Assembly: GCA_951812335.1 (NCBI GenBank)
Contig: OX638293.1
Coordinates: forward strand, 514,501 to 578,500
Source: Rhodothermales bacterium
GTDB taxonomy: Bacteria; Bacteroidota; Rhodothermia; Rhodothermales; VXPQ01
Direction of reading: 5' to 3'
DNA: 64,000 bases
Position numbers and translations under genes: made by a program
In this document: piece by piece, positions 8,567 through 17,217 of the stretch
Numbering within the stretch: position 1 is the first letter of the stretch
Layout: each line of letters begins with the position of its first letter
The notes under the pieces: model-generated
Told to the model about the DNA's origin: nothing
Databases searched by the model: none
The model's input: only the letters and a program-made list of their open reading frames with translations

Positions 8567-8872
8567 TCACGCAGGCTCGTACCGCCGAACGCGGATCTCG
8601 CCTGCCCGGGCCCGCATCTGCGCCGCATCGTACCAGGCCTGCATCCGCAGCATAAGGTCCATGGGCGTGCCAAAAGCCTTTTCGATGCGTAGCGCCATCT
8701 CCGGCGATAGCGCGGCGTGGCCGTTTACCAGATCCGAAAGCGTTGCCCGGCGAACCCCGAGAATCTCTGCCGCCTTTGTCACGCTCAAGCCCAATTCCTC
8801 AAGGATTTCCGTGCGGATGAAGTCGCCGGGATGCGAGGGGGTCATGTTCACTTTAACGCCATTGGTAGCCAT
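8567..8872 (-). CDS. higA: HigA-family XRE antitoxin
   Basis: 101 residues with the HigA addiction-module layout: SHPGDFIRTEILEELGLSVTKAAEILGVRRATLSDLVNGHAALSPEMALRIEKAFG is the helix-turn-helix with the conserved HPG-x-F/I-x-E-L start, followed by MDLMLRMQAWYDAAQ. HigA binds HigB and its own promoter. The toxin gene expected just upstream survives only as a 76-base scar, so this antitoxin is orphaned. It starts one base after the stop of that remnant. It could still regulate its promoter or neutralise other HigB toxins. Confidence 0.92.
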   Translation of the reverse strand: MATNGVKVNMTPSHPGDFIRTEILEELGLSVTKAAEILGVRRATLSDLVNGHAALSPEMALRIEKAFGTPMDLMLRMQAWYDAAQMRARAGEIRVRRYEPA

Positions 8873-8873
8873 T

Positions 8874-8949
8874 TTAGTGGTAATCCTCCAGGTTCAAGCA
8901 GTTAATGTCCCCGGTGCAAGCCCCGGTGACGGATGGAGCAAATGACCAT
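8874..8949 (-). pseudogene. higB: higB toxin gene with an internal deletion
   Basis: The two ends of a HigB/RelE-type toxin gene are present but the middle is gone. From an ATG at 8949 the frame reads MVICSIRHRGLHRG and stops almost at once; HigB proteins commonly begin MI-x-S-x-RHRGL. In another frame the last codons read INCLNLEDYH, the usual HigB ending, and stop at 8874 directly before higA. About 70 central residues with the RNase core have been lost. Confidence 0.65.
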
Positions 8950-8958
8950 AATATTGAA

Positions 8959-8977
8959 TGTACGGTATCACAGTACA
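8959..8977. promoter_or_regulatory. Imperfect palindrome upstream of the higBA remnant
   Basis: TGTACGGTATCACAGTACA is a 19-base inverted repeat (TGTAC...GTACA) ten bases from the higB start remnant, the expected place for a HigA operator. A 13-base piece recurs with one mismatch at 13794-13806. Confidence 0.5.
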
Positions 8978-9117
8978 TCATGCAACTCTCCGTTGCACCA
9001 CTCCCCACCTTTGCCCGAGAATTGCCTTTAGCTCTAATGCTATGATTACCCGCCAAGGCAGGCCCTTTCAGCGAACCGCCAAGCCATACTCCGTTTCCAA
9101 GTAACCTATCTTGCCGA

Positions 9118-12100
9118 TCACCGCTCGAATTGCTCAAACTCGCTCTCAGCAGCATGAACCTCTTCCAGGCAGAGACGATCAATCATATCCAGCGAACGTG
9201 AAGCCCATGTATCGTCGTTCTGGTGCTGTTGGTACGTCCGGAAAATGAGCTTGGGGATAGTGTATGCATCTGCACTGCGCCCTGTCTGGATATCCTTTGC
9301 CTCGTCAGAAAAACGATCAAAGAATTTTTCGCAGATCATGCACGTCACACCCGGCAGCGGTTTCAGTGAGTCTTCAAGCATGCTAAGAATTGAATGTGAA
9401 TCCTCTTGATATGTCTTGCTGTCAGAGAAAGCCACAATCAAGTTTTCGTACCTGTCGAGGGCCTTGCCCCTCAAAGATCGGAAGCTGGATGCCGCTTCAC
9501 GTCGCACTTCTTCATCCTCATCGTTGAACAGGACGACAAGCCTTGCTTCGCACCAATCTCGATATTCGGGTGTGGCAATGTTAGCCGAGGCAATCTGGGC
9601 AACACCAAGGCGATGCCGGGCATTGCCTTGCATGGCCTTATCCGCGAGATCAACAGCAACTTCCCCGTGGACCACAGCAGCAATGCATGCCAGTCTTGCG
9701 CCAACCTCACAAACTTCCAGGGCGGAAGACTGGAGCATACGCTCAATGATCGGTCGCAAGTCAGCGAAGCAGTCGTACAGATTGTCACGAATAAAATCGT
9801 AAACATGGTACGTTACGAACAGACGATCCTCGGACAGTTCAGAAGCCATGCTCAAGAAAAGCGACATGCCGAGCAAAGAATCTCTGGAGGCTACAGCTCG
9901 GAGCGCTCCGACGACACATGATAACACGGACACGCTTGGATCCTTCACCATGAGTCCCAAAGTCAGACGGAAGCGGTCGATATAGTTGCTGTTGGTAACG
10001 ATGAGATCCCGGATGGCGTCTGCCGCCCTTCCTCGTGTGGTGTTGATGCCGTTGGTAAGGATATCGCCATTCCAGTACGGCCGACCGCCACCAGCATCTT
10101 CTTGCCATCCTTCTGTGGCGGGATCTTCGTGTTCCGTTGCCAGCCAATGAAGCATGTCAATAGCATCATCCGGAAGAGGATCCTTAATTGCTCCGAGGAC
10201 ATCAGTAATCCACTTGCCACACTCCTGAGGCAAGTCTGTAAAAGCCTTGTGACAAACCTGGAGCTTGAGGTCTACTGAAACTGTAGCATCCTTCAAACCG
10301 GCAAGCGTACGCTCCAGATAGAAAGGATTCGCGTCCACGGGAAACTTGAAGCTGAGTAGACCGAATCTTTTCGGCTCTTCCTTCACTCGCTGCTCAAGAA
10401 CTCGCGCCAACTGCAATGCGCCGCCCTTGAACCCATCCCCTAAATTGATCCAATCCATTCGATTATCCGAACGGTATTTCGCGATTGCGCGAAGCCACTG
10501 TTCGTCTGTCATTTTGTCGGTGGCCTCCTTTTCGATTGGCGGTCCAACAAAACCCCCTGTGACCCCGACAGGCTCGCCTTCTGGCTCGCCAAACCTCCGC
10601 TCCATTTCGCGGAAACGAGCTTTGGCATGGGCACTGTGTAACTCCGCCGGAATCGCCGAGAGCAAAGCAAATCGATCCCATTCGGTTTGTTGGTATCCGC
10701 CTTCGGTGCTTGCATGAGGAGAAGCATAATCCAGAATCGCATTCTCAAGCTTCCCGCGATACTCAGCCGTGCAATGGGGAACCACCGCTTGAATCATTTC
10801 TCGCGCACACCAATATGGGCTATCCAGGAATCCACAACGGAATCGCCATGGCTCATCGCACAATAATGAGATCGCCTCGTCAGCGTAATGTGCGGCTCCA
10901 CCGGTATATAGAGCCAGTAGCAAATGATTCGCTACATGCGTGTCGCGTTGGCGTAAATCAGCGATCACTTCGCGCAGACCCGTACTGTCCTCTCGTGCGA
11001 GTGCGGCGAGCGCTCCAGACAAGCTCGACAGGCACACATCCTTAACGCTTGGATGCGGAGTCTTCATGATATACGTCCAAACCGCATCCAACTTCGGAGG
11101 TTTAGCATTATCGTTGATCAGGGTGGAGTCCGAGATTTCGAGGACCACGGGCAGCACACACTCTACGAACACAGCGGGAACGGATTCCGCAGATTTACCA
11201 AACATCTCTGCCACCGAGAAGTCATTACCAAAGATTTCTGTTCGCCCCAAGTCCTCGCCGTTAGCGCGGATAATCGCAAGACGCCGTCGTAACCAGTGGG
11301 CCAGAACCTCCGTGACCCATTCGGGGCAATGCTCAATCAAATCGCGGGGCATGCTCCAGAATACGGTGCCCCTTGCGGTCGGCTCATGAAGCTGATCAAG
11401 GGTCCCATTGTCCAGGAGTTCCAGGAAAAAATCAAAGGAGCGACGGCTCTCGTGGTGACGGGACCGTGCCATGATGGATTGAAGTCGTGGCACCCACTCT
11501 CCGCCGCTGTCGGCGTACGGTTTGAGCAGATCAACCACGCGATCCGGTGAATGGCGTTGATGGTTTATCAGGTAGTTCACTGCCTCATTGACGAGGCGGT
11601 CGTTGCCTGAAGCAAGCCAGTCCCTGATCTCGCCGCGCTCATCGGCGAACGTAAACCACGATGATGAACCACGAAACCGCCGCCATGCGATTGCTGACAA
11701 CTTGTCTGAGTTCGGCGTTCCTTGCTTGGCGGCATTGAGCGCTGGTGCCGTCCACTCTTCCCAAATGGCCCATTCTTCCTCGGTCGGATGCGTGACTTCG
11801 GCAAGGAGTGAAAACGCGACATCCTTGATATGCGGTCGGATATTCTCGTCTGAGAGCAGATTGCGTAGTTCTCGCACATACCTGTTCAAATCAGCATCGC
11901 GAAGGTAAGTCAGCAACTGCCGGACTTGAGCACGGCGGAACAGGTGCTGCTCCGATGCTTTCAGAAAAGACACCACTGATTGCGGCCGATTGCAGAATAT
12001 TCGTGCAAAACAATAGTCGAAGAAACTCTCGTGACCGAATCCATAGCGTCGCCCGTCGAAGATCAACACACCCTCCGACGTCAACGAGTCCAAATAATCA

Positions 12101-13665
12101 AGAGAAAAGGAATCCAGCTTTTCCTTGGTCACGGAGAGTTGCTGAGTAGAGGTCATTTCATCACAGAGTATCTCCATTACACCCATCCACAGGTCATGCG
12201 AATGCCCGACTCGATCTGCTACCGACTTTCGTTTCTTTTTCCAGTACCCATCAAAGATTTCCTTCGCTGTCCCGAAATCGGGTGTGCTCAATACGTCAAA
12301 GCCGGATTCAAGGAATAGAGACAGATTCTGCGGAAGTCGCAGGAGTTCCAATTGACGCTGCCGAAACAACTCTGGATCGAAACCCGCCTCAACCAGAATC
12401 TTCTTTACCTCGGCAACCTCGAACTCGGGGACATCAACCTGCGCCTGCGCATCGGGGGACATGAGTTGTCGCAAACTCGAATCGTTTTCCCAATCAAAGG
12501 CCCGACAGACGACAATTGTGTGAATCGTGGCCCGCGTTCGCATTCCACGGGCCTCAGAAAGCAGCCGCTCGACCAGATCGAACGCACCGGAAGTTCTGCC
12601 AGACATTGTGCTCACTGCATCTAACTGATCGATGATCAGAACGCCCGGACGGCCAGCGGATTCCGCTGCCGCCGCGAGCACCAGAACCGGCGATTCTTCG
12701 AGACCAAGACGTTCTCCGAGTTTCGTGGTGGTCAATGTCGTAAGGAAACGATCAAGCCGAAATGCCAAGACAGGTATGTCTCGCTGGCGTAGGGAGTTTA
12801 CCGCCTCAATGACGCAAGCCGTTTTCCCGGAGCCAGCTCGCCCCGTGATCACACTCTCTGTGGGTGTATCCTGCAATCGGGCAAGTAGCTTCTCTGTCGC
12901 CAGTCTCGGGACGAGAGTTCGCTGAATAAGTTTGCTCCGTACACCGTCCAAATACCATTCATCCGTCGCAGTGCGCACGGCAATACTTGCCTGCTCAGGG
13001 TTTGGGATGGGTCGCATTTTGTAACCGCGGCCCGCCAGATTTTCAATGAGGGATTGGCGAGTAATCGTGCAATGCACGGAGTCTTCAGCAATTCCTCGCA
13101 GCGCATCCATAACTGCGTTTGGATCCGCGAGAAAGAGTGCCTTTACGCCCCATAGAACCTTCTCCTTAAGCTCATCTTCGCCAATCGTTCGGACATTAAT
13201 CCGCTGCAGGCACTCGAAAGCGGTTGAGACATCGCATTCCCAAAGGCCAAGCAATTTCTTGAAATTCGTCTTGCGGTTCTCGGCTTTAAGAAAAACATGC
13301 TCGAACTCTTTCAATGACTCCGCATCACCTGCAGCCTCACACAATTCCGCGAGCTCACGGGCATCGCTCCCCGATGCAAAGACAAACCGATTGTCATTGT
13401 CTACCAATTGCTTACCAATGGCTTGGAGGAGCCCTTCTTGGCTAATCGCGGCAAAGCTCCATTTGCCGTTCGGGTGACTACGTTTCGCCTGATGATACTC
13501 CTGTCGTGAACCGATTGTCACGAAAAACTCGATCTTGTCGACACCAGGCTCCTCAATGCGAATGGAATCGGCTTTGAGGTGAAGCATGCGAACAAATTCC
13601 GATAGCGTCCACCATTTCTCATAGCGGTTACCAAGTTTCTCCGCGGGTCCTCCTGGAAGAGTCAT
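9118..13665 (-). CDS. Large predicted anti-phage effector: Cap4/DUF4297-like nuclease, STAND-type NTPase and helical repeats
   Basis: About 1,515 residues. The start at ATG 13665 gives MTLPGGPAEKLGNRYEKWWTL, a typical opening for nuclease-STAND proteins; a GTG at 13710 would add 15 residues. Positions below count from the GTG. Residues 28-120 resemble a Cap4/DUF4297-like PD-(D/E)XK nuclease: IEFFVTIGS followed by the QxK motif in YHQAKRSH (73-76). Walker A is GRAGSGKT (290-297) and Walker B is VLIIDQLDAVS (357-367). A winged-helix-like segment ends with YGFGHESFFDYCFARIF. Roughly 900 residues follow that look like HEAT/ARM repeats (for example FNDEDEEVRREAASSFRSLRG). STAND proteins of this design sense a phage product through the repeats and oligomerise to activate the nuclease. 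The trigger here is unknown. The gene lies in an island with AbiE, a broken Abi_C gene and TA relics, which supports a defence role. Confidence 0.75.
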   Translation of the reverse strand: MTLPGGPAEKLGNRYEKWWTLSEFVRMLHLKADSIRIEEPGVDKIEFFVTIGSRQEYHQAKRSHPNGKWSFAAISQEGLLQAIGKQLVDNDNRFVFASGSDARELAELCEAAGDAESLKEFEHVFLKAENRKTNFKKLLGLWECDVSTAFECLQRINVRTIGEDELKEKVLWGVKALFLADPNAVMDALRGIAEDSVHCTITRQSLIENLAGRGYKMRPIPNPEQASIAVRTATDEWYLDGVRSKLIQRTLVPRLATEKLLARLQDTPTESVITGRAGSGKTACVIEAVNSLRQRDIPVLAFRLDRFLTTLTTTKLGERLGLEESPVLVLAAAAESAGRPGVLIIDQLDAVSTMSGRTSGAFDLVERLLSEARGMRTRATIHTIVVCRAFDWENDSSLRQLMSPDAQAQVDVPEFEVAEVKKILVEAGFDPELFRQRQLELLRLPQNLSLFLESGFDVLSTPDFGTAKEIFDGYWKKKRKSVADRVGHSHDLWMGVMEILCDEMTSTQQLSVTKEKLDSFSLDYLDSLTSEGVLIFDGRRYGFGHESFFDYCFARIFCNRPQSVVSFLKASEQHLFRRAQVRQLLTYLRDADLNRYVRELRNLLSDENIRPHIKDVAFSLLAEVTHPTEEEWAIWEEWTAPALNAAKQGTPNSDKLSAIAWRRFRGSSSWFTFADERGEIRDWLASGNDRLVNEAVNYLINHQRHSPDRVVDLLKPYADSGGEWVPRLQSIMARSRHHESRRSFDFFLELLDNGTLDQLHEPTARGTVFWSMPRDLIEHCPEWVTEVLAHWLRRRLAIIRANGEDLGRTEIFGNDFSVAEMFGKSAESVPAVFVECVLPVVLEISDSTLINDNAKPPKLDAVWTYIMKTPHPSVKDVCLSSLSGALAALAREDSTGLREVIADLRQRDTHVANHLLLALYTGGAAHYADEAISLLCDEPWRFRCGFLDSPYWCAREMIQAVVPHCTAEYRGKLENAILDYASPHASTEGGYQQTEWDRFALLSAIPAELHSAHAKARFREMERRFGEPEGEPVGVTGGFVGPPIEKEATDKMTDEQWLRAIAKYRSDNRMDWINLGDGFKGGALQLARVLEQRVKEEPKRFGLLSFKFPVDANPFYLERTLAGLKDATVSVDLKLQVCHKAFTDLPQECGKWITDVLGAIKDPLPDDAIDMLHWLATEHEDPATEGWQEDAGGGRPYWNGDILTNGINTTRGRAADAIRDLIVTNSNYIDRFRLTLGLMVKDPSVSVLSCVVGALRAVASRDSLLGMSLFLSMASELSEDRLFVTYHVYDFIRDNLYDCFADLRPIIERMLQSSALEVCEVGARLACIAAVVHGEVAVDLADKAMQGNARHRLGVAQIASANIATPEYRDWCEARLVVLFNDEDEEVRREAASSFRSLRGKALDRYENLIVAFSDSKTYQEDSHSILSMLEDSLKPLPGVTCMICEKFFDRFSDEAKDIQTGRSADAYTIPKLIFRTYQQHQNDDTWASRSLDMIDRLCLEEVHAAESEFEQFER

Positions 13666-13993
13666 GACTGTGGCATCTAAGGAAAGAAGTGCCCGGATTG
13701 AGCGGGACACTCGGAATTACATGTTGAAATCTATAACATGATGGTGAAAATCTCCGAAATACGCGGGTCACAGGTGGTCAAATATCTGATCGTGTATCAC
13801 TGTACAGGGTGTGCCCACTTAACCGTGTAAGCGGGTTTCAGGTTTCCATAGGTACCCTATCGCTATAGAGTATGGCGAACTGATTGAACATGGCATTCTA
13901 GCCTCGCAGAGAGGTAACCATCGCCTTACGTTCCGTTCTAGGGCACGTACCGAAAATGTTGAGCTACGAGGCGGTCCTCTCCAGAAGGACGAT
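13666..13993. other. Gap between the STAND gene and the broken abi gene, with an unassigned open stretch
   Basis: Contains the presumed promoter region of the STAND gene, including TGTACAGTGATAC (minus strand, 13794-13806). On the plus strand one frame stays open from 13823 past 14000 (RVSGFHRYPIAIEYGELIEHGILASQRGN then RLTFRSRARTENVELRGG). The composition looks protein-like, but there is no start and no family I recognise, and its end overlaps the abi fragment on the other strand. It may be a relic. Confidence 0.3.
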
Positions 13994-14323
13994 CTACAGG
14001 TGTTTATCTTGGTAAGTCTGCACAAGAAACATAGTCATAGTACCTGCCAAATTTGCAGCGAGGGCAGCATGTCTTGCCGTAGGTTTTCGTGCAGAAGGTC
14101 TTTGCCCATGTGCATCCCCCAATTTGTTCCGGATGTTGGACAAGGAATCCACAATATTAGCACAACTGCCAAGAATTCCTTTGAAGATTTGTTCTTGATG
14201 TTGATCAGGAGATAGGTTCAAGCTGGAAGCTGTTTTACGATAAAGTTTGGGGAATTTAATATTTTCCTCATATTCTATATCTTTTATACTGAGGATACTT
14301 TTACACACTGACTCAATCAATGT
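13994..14323 (-). pseudogene. Abortive infection family (Abi_C) gene, 3' half, cut off by an IS1595 element
   Basis: Encodes TLIESVCKSIL, then LSPDQHQEQIFKGILGSCANIVDSLSNIRNKLGDAHGQRPSARKP and RHAALAANLAGTMTMFLVQTYQDKHL, the Abi_C domain. The N-terminal half lies on the far side of the element (15559-16013). Removing the IS and one copy of the 8-bp duplication restores an uninterrupted frame ...AARTLIESVC... of about 258 residues. The gene is clearly AT-richer than its surroundings, which suggests acquisition from elsewhere. Confidence 0.9.
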
Positions 14324-14346
14324 GGAACTTATCAAGAATGCTTGAC
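14324..14346 (+). repeat. Left terminal inverted repeat of the IS1595 element
   Basis: Begins GGAACTTATCAAGAATGC; pairs with 15536-15558 with one mismatch at the third base. Confidence 0.95.
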
Positions 14347-14412
14347 AGAATTGGTTTAAGTTCTTATTTTATTGGTATTTAGATAAAAGATCATCGAACA
14401 GGCTACGAGACT

Positions 14413-15351
14413 ATGTACAAGGCCCCGGGGAGATCGCAAAGAACGGGTATTACGCTGTTTCAGCTGTTGGGGATGTTCCCCGATGAGGAAGCGGCGGAGC
14501 GCTGGTTCGAAGCCCAGCGTTGGCCCACGGGCGAACGCGCTTGTCCGAAGTGCGGATGCATGAGAACCTCTCGTGTCGAGAGCCGCAAGCCGATGCCCTT
14601 CTGGTGCAGGGATTGCCGCTCGTACTTCTCTTTGAAAACTGGCACCGTCATGGCGGATTCGAACCTGTCGTTGCGTACCTGGGCGCTCGGTATATACCTT
14701 ATGGCAACGAACTTGAAGGGCGTATCGAGTATGAAGCTGCATCGGGATTTGGGCGTGTCGCAACCGACCGCATGGTTCATGGCGCAACGCCTGCGCGAAG
14801 GCTTGCCGTTCGCAACCGAGAAGATGGAAGGGATCGTCGAAGTAGACGAGACCTACGTAGGTGGCAAGGAATCGAACAAACATTTCCGCAAGAAACTCCA
14901 TGTCGTGGGCGGAACCCAGGGCAAGGCAACGGTTATGGGGGCGAAAGAGCGCGGCGGCAAGGTCTTTGCTCGTCCTTTAGGCTGGGAGCCGGGCGAAACG
15001 CTTGCCGGATTCGTCCACGAGACCGTGGAGGCAGGCGAAACGGTCTACACGGACGATCATGGGGCCTACCGTAGCTTGAAAAACACGTACCGTCACGCAA
15101 GCGTGAAGCACTCCGTATCGGAGTACGTGAACGGACAGGCTCACACGAATGGTATCGAATCCTTTTGGGCGCTCCTGAAACGCGGCTACCACGGCACGTT
15201 CCACAAGATGAGCCGCAAACATCTGCATCGCTACGTTACCGAGTTTGCCGCGCGCCACAACTTGCGTAGCCTCGACACGCTGGAACAGATGCAGGTCATG
15301 GCCCGGAGTATGGAAGGGCGTCGTATCAAGTACCGCGAGTTGATTGTATGA
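14413..15351 (+). CDS. IS1595-family DDE transposase
   Basis: 312 residues. An N-terminal zinc ribbon (CPKCGCM at about residue 46 and CRDCRSYFS at about 65) precedes a DDE core of the ISXO2 type: VEVDETYVGGKE (first Asp), TVYTDDHGAYRSL (second Asp) and HTNGIESFWALLKRGYHGTFHKMS (Asn/Glu region, with the GxxH-x-S ending of this family). It runs from shortly inside the left repeat to near the passenger ORF and shows no frameshift, so the element may still be active. Confidence 0.95.
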   Translation: MYKAPGRSQRTGITLFQLLGMFPDEEAAERWFEAQRWPTGERACPKCGCMRTSRVESRKPMPFWCRDCRSYFSLKTGTVMADSNLSLRTWALGIYLMATNLKGVSSMKLHRDLGVSQPTAWFMAQRLREGLPFATEKMEGIVEVDETYVGGKESNKHFRKKLHVVGGTQGKATVMGAKERGGKVFARPLGWEPGETLAGFVHETVEAGETVYTDDHGAYRSLKNTYRHASVKHSVSEYVNGQAHTNGIESFWALLKRGYHGTFHKMSRKHLHRYVTEFAARHNLRSLDTLEQMQVMARSMEGRRIKYRELIV

Positions 15352-15379
15352 CAGCAAGGGACAAAGGCTTGCAAGCCCC

Positions 15380-15550
15380 ATGATTTTCAAGCGCAGCAAC
15401 CGTAAACCTCGAGAGGATCGCCCGAAGGACGGCGAGGCCGTCGTAACGATGGCCGATATGGAAAACATTGCCCGTTCAATCTTCGATCAGGCCGATCGCA
15501 AGGCGCGCGTCAAGACCGACCGATCCAGGGCGGCTGTCAAGCATTCTTGA
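15380..15550 (+). CDS. Small passenger ORF of the IS1595 element
   Basis: 56 codons from ATG 15380 (MIFKRSNRKPREDRPKDGEAVVTMADMENIARSIF...). Highly charged, no domain I recognise. The stop codon lies inside the right terminal repeat, so the ORF is part of the element. The ATG at 15344, overlapping the transposase stop, is an alternative start. Confidence 0.55.
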   Translation: MIFKRSNRKPREDRPKDGEAVVTMADMENIARSIFDQADRKARVKTDRSRAAVKHS

Positions 15551-15558
15551 TAAGTCCC
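15536..15558 (-). repeat. Right terminal inverted repeat of the IS1595 element
   Basis: Ends AAGTCCC at 15558, followed at once by the ATCAATGT target duplication (15559-15566). Confidence 0.95.
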
Positions 15559-16013
15559 ATCAATGTTCTAGCCGCCGTGATTGCTCCACCAGGATCTCTA
15601 TCTCTCCTATCAAGTATTTTTTGCCATTCTTCACTTATTTGATTTAAGTCAAGTGTATTTAGAGTTTTTTCCGTTTCTGAATCTACCGGTGAATTCATAT
15701 TATGACACGGAAAGCAGATATCCTGTTCAAGATGCGCCAAAATTTGTTGAAAACAATCATATATGTATTCTTTGCGTTCATGATAGGTTGAAAATTCATG
15801 TTTAATAAATGTCCAAAATTGTTGAAGATCAAAATTTCTCTTCACAAAATCAGGCATTAATTTCCATAATGATATGTCCTCTTTAAAATAATTTCTTAAT
15901 TCTTGATATTCTTGTTCGTATTCATATCCTCCTGTAGCTCGCGATAACATGATATTTTGAAGCTTCATGGCACGTTCAAAATCATCCATATGTGGTTCAA
16001 TAAGGGGATCCAT
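15559..16013 (-). pseudogene. Abortive infection family (Abi_C) gene, 5' half, cut off by an IS1595 element
   Basis: From ATG 16013 about 151 native residues are encoded, ending EEWQKILDRRDRDPGGAITAARTL. The phrase DPGGAITAARTL-(IESVC) is the hallmark entry into the Abi_C domain. After that the frame runs seven residues into the IS and stops at 15537. The truncated product lacks the Abi_C core. AT-rich compared with neighbours. 16014-16170 is a non-coding leader with nothing else recognised. Confidence 0.9.
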
Positions 16014-16170
16014 TGGTTATGGGTTTTAAATTTTCAGACTATGCAGGTTCAACGAATGAGAACATTTACTTGATGCTATGGGTTACCAAAGAGTTTTATC
16101 GAATTGCAGAAAGTCATATGCGGAAAATGATTATCGATTTGCGAGCATGATATCATCAGGGATTATACAA

Positions 16171-17217
16171 TCAACAAGTCATTCTCGACATACTATCATT
16201 CACCCTTGCTTCAATACCGGCGCACTGCTCCATAAGCTGATCGAACGATTCCGCGTCGTCAAGCAATATCCCGCCCTCCACCATCCTGGCGTAATCGTCG
16301 GCGAGAGTCTCGCGGGCTTCGCCGGACGGAATCAGGCACAACCCACCCGATAGTGCAGCATGATAATCGATCCGTTTTCCGTCGGAGCCATTCTCCGGAA
16401 AAAACATCGCCTTATGGCGTGCAACTGCACATGCAAGTTGACGACTCGCCAGCGCCTTGTCTGCATAACCGGCATTGTCGAGACGAACCAGATCGTGCCA
16501 GTGCCGCGAAAGGCGTTCGCCCCGACGGCGCTCCTGAAGACAGAAAACGTGTATGGCTGTGGCTTTTTCCAGAAAAGTACGCTCGGCCAGCAGCACGGAA
16601 GCGTGGGCTGATGGAAATTTCACGTCGCCAGATAAAAATTTCGCTGCGTCACATGTAATAATCCGTTCCTCGCGTGGCTCGCCAGTGGCGCGAGCATCGA
16701 ATTCGATCATAACCTCCGACTTGACGAAACCGTAATCATCGAACAAGGGCGAATAATCGATTCGAAGAGTAGGGGAGAGATTTTCTTTGTCAACATAGAC
16801 ACGTGCGGGCAAGTCGGATCGGAACAATCCCTCTTCGATGTTCGGCAAAATCCGTTCGCTCACTTGCTCATTAAGTTGGCGCCGTATCTTTTTCCGCCAT
16901 TTATCGCTCTGACTCCGTGTAAGCGATGAATGCTTATCCATTTCAGATGCCAGATCCGGTGCAATAACGCGAATGTCATAGGTAATATCGACATCTTCCG
17001 AAAACCGACGAATCGCTTTATACGCCTTGGACAGGGACGTACCACCTTTGAATGCAAGGTGTTCGCCAAAAGGGGCATTGAAGAGCAGATGCAAGGCGTG
17101 GACGACCCAGATATCTTTTTCCAGAAGATAGGCGGGCCACCCGCTTTGACTGGCCGCAACTTCCAATGCATCGCGGCGATCACCGACAGGAAGACTATGA
17201 AAAAGTACTTCAGGCAT
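16171..17217 (-). CDS. abiEii: AbiEii-family nucleotidyltransferase toxin
   Basis: 348 residues with the DUF1814/AbiEii signature: FKGGTSLSKAYKAIRRFSEDVDITYD gives GGTS at 58-61 and the acidic pair D75-x-D77 of the GSx10DxD nucleotidyltransferase motif. In the type IV AbiE system the enzyme transfers nucleotides to RNA targets and stops growth of infected cells. Its start overlaps the AbiEi stop by 8 bases, the usual coupled arrangement. No disabling mutation is visible, unlike other defence genes nearby. Confidence 0.92.
   Translation of the reverse strand: MPEVLFHSLPVGDRRDALEVAASQSGWPAYLLEKDIWVVHALHLLFNAPFGEHLAFKGGTSLSKAYKAIRRFSEDVDITYDIRVIAPDLASEMDKHSSLTRSQSDKWRKKIRRQLNEQVSERILPNIEEGLFRSDLPARVYVDKENLSPTLRIDYSPLFDDYGFVKSEVMIEFDARATGEPREERIITCDAAKFLSGDVKFPSAHASVLLAERTFLEKATAIHVFCLQERRRGERLSRHWHDLVRLDNAGYADKALASRQLACAVARHKAMFFPENGSDGKRIDYHAALSGGLCLIPSGEARETLADDYARMVEGGILLDDAESFDQLMEQCAGIEARVNDSMSRMTC

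Larger units (their letters stand above)
14324..15558 (+). mobile_element. Complete IS1595-family insertion sequence (1,235 bp)
   Basis: The ends are 23-base inverted repeats (14324-14346 and 15536-15558) that match at 22 positions and begin GGRACTTATCAAG. An identical 8-base direct repeat, ATCAATGT, flanks them at 14316-14323 and 15559-15566. Eight-base duplications are usual for IS1595. Inside are an IS1595-type transposase and a small second ORF. Element and duplication are intact, so the insertion into the Abi_C gene is recent. Confidence 0.96.
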
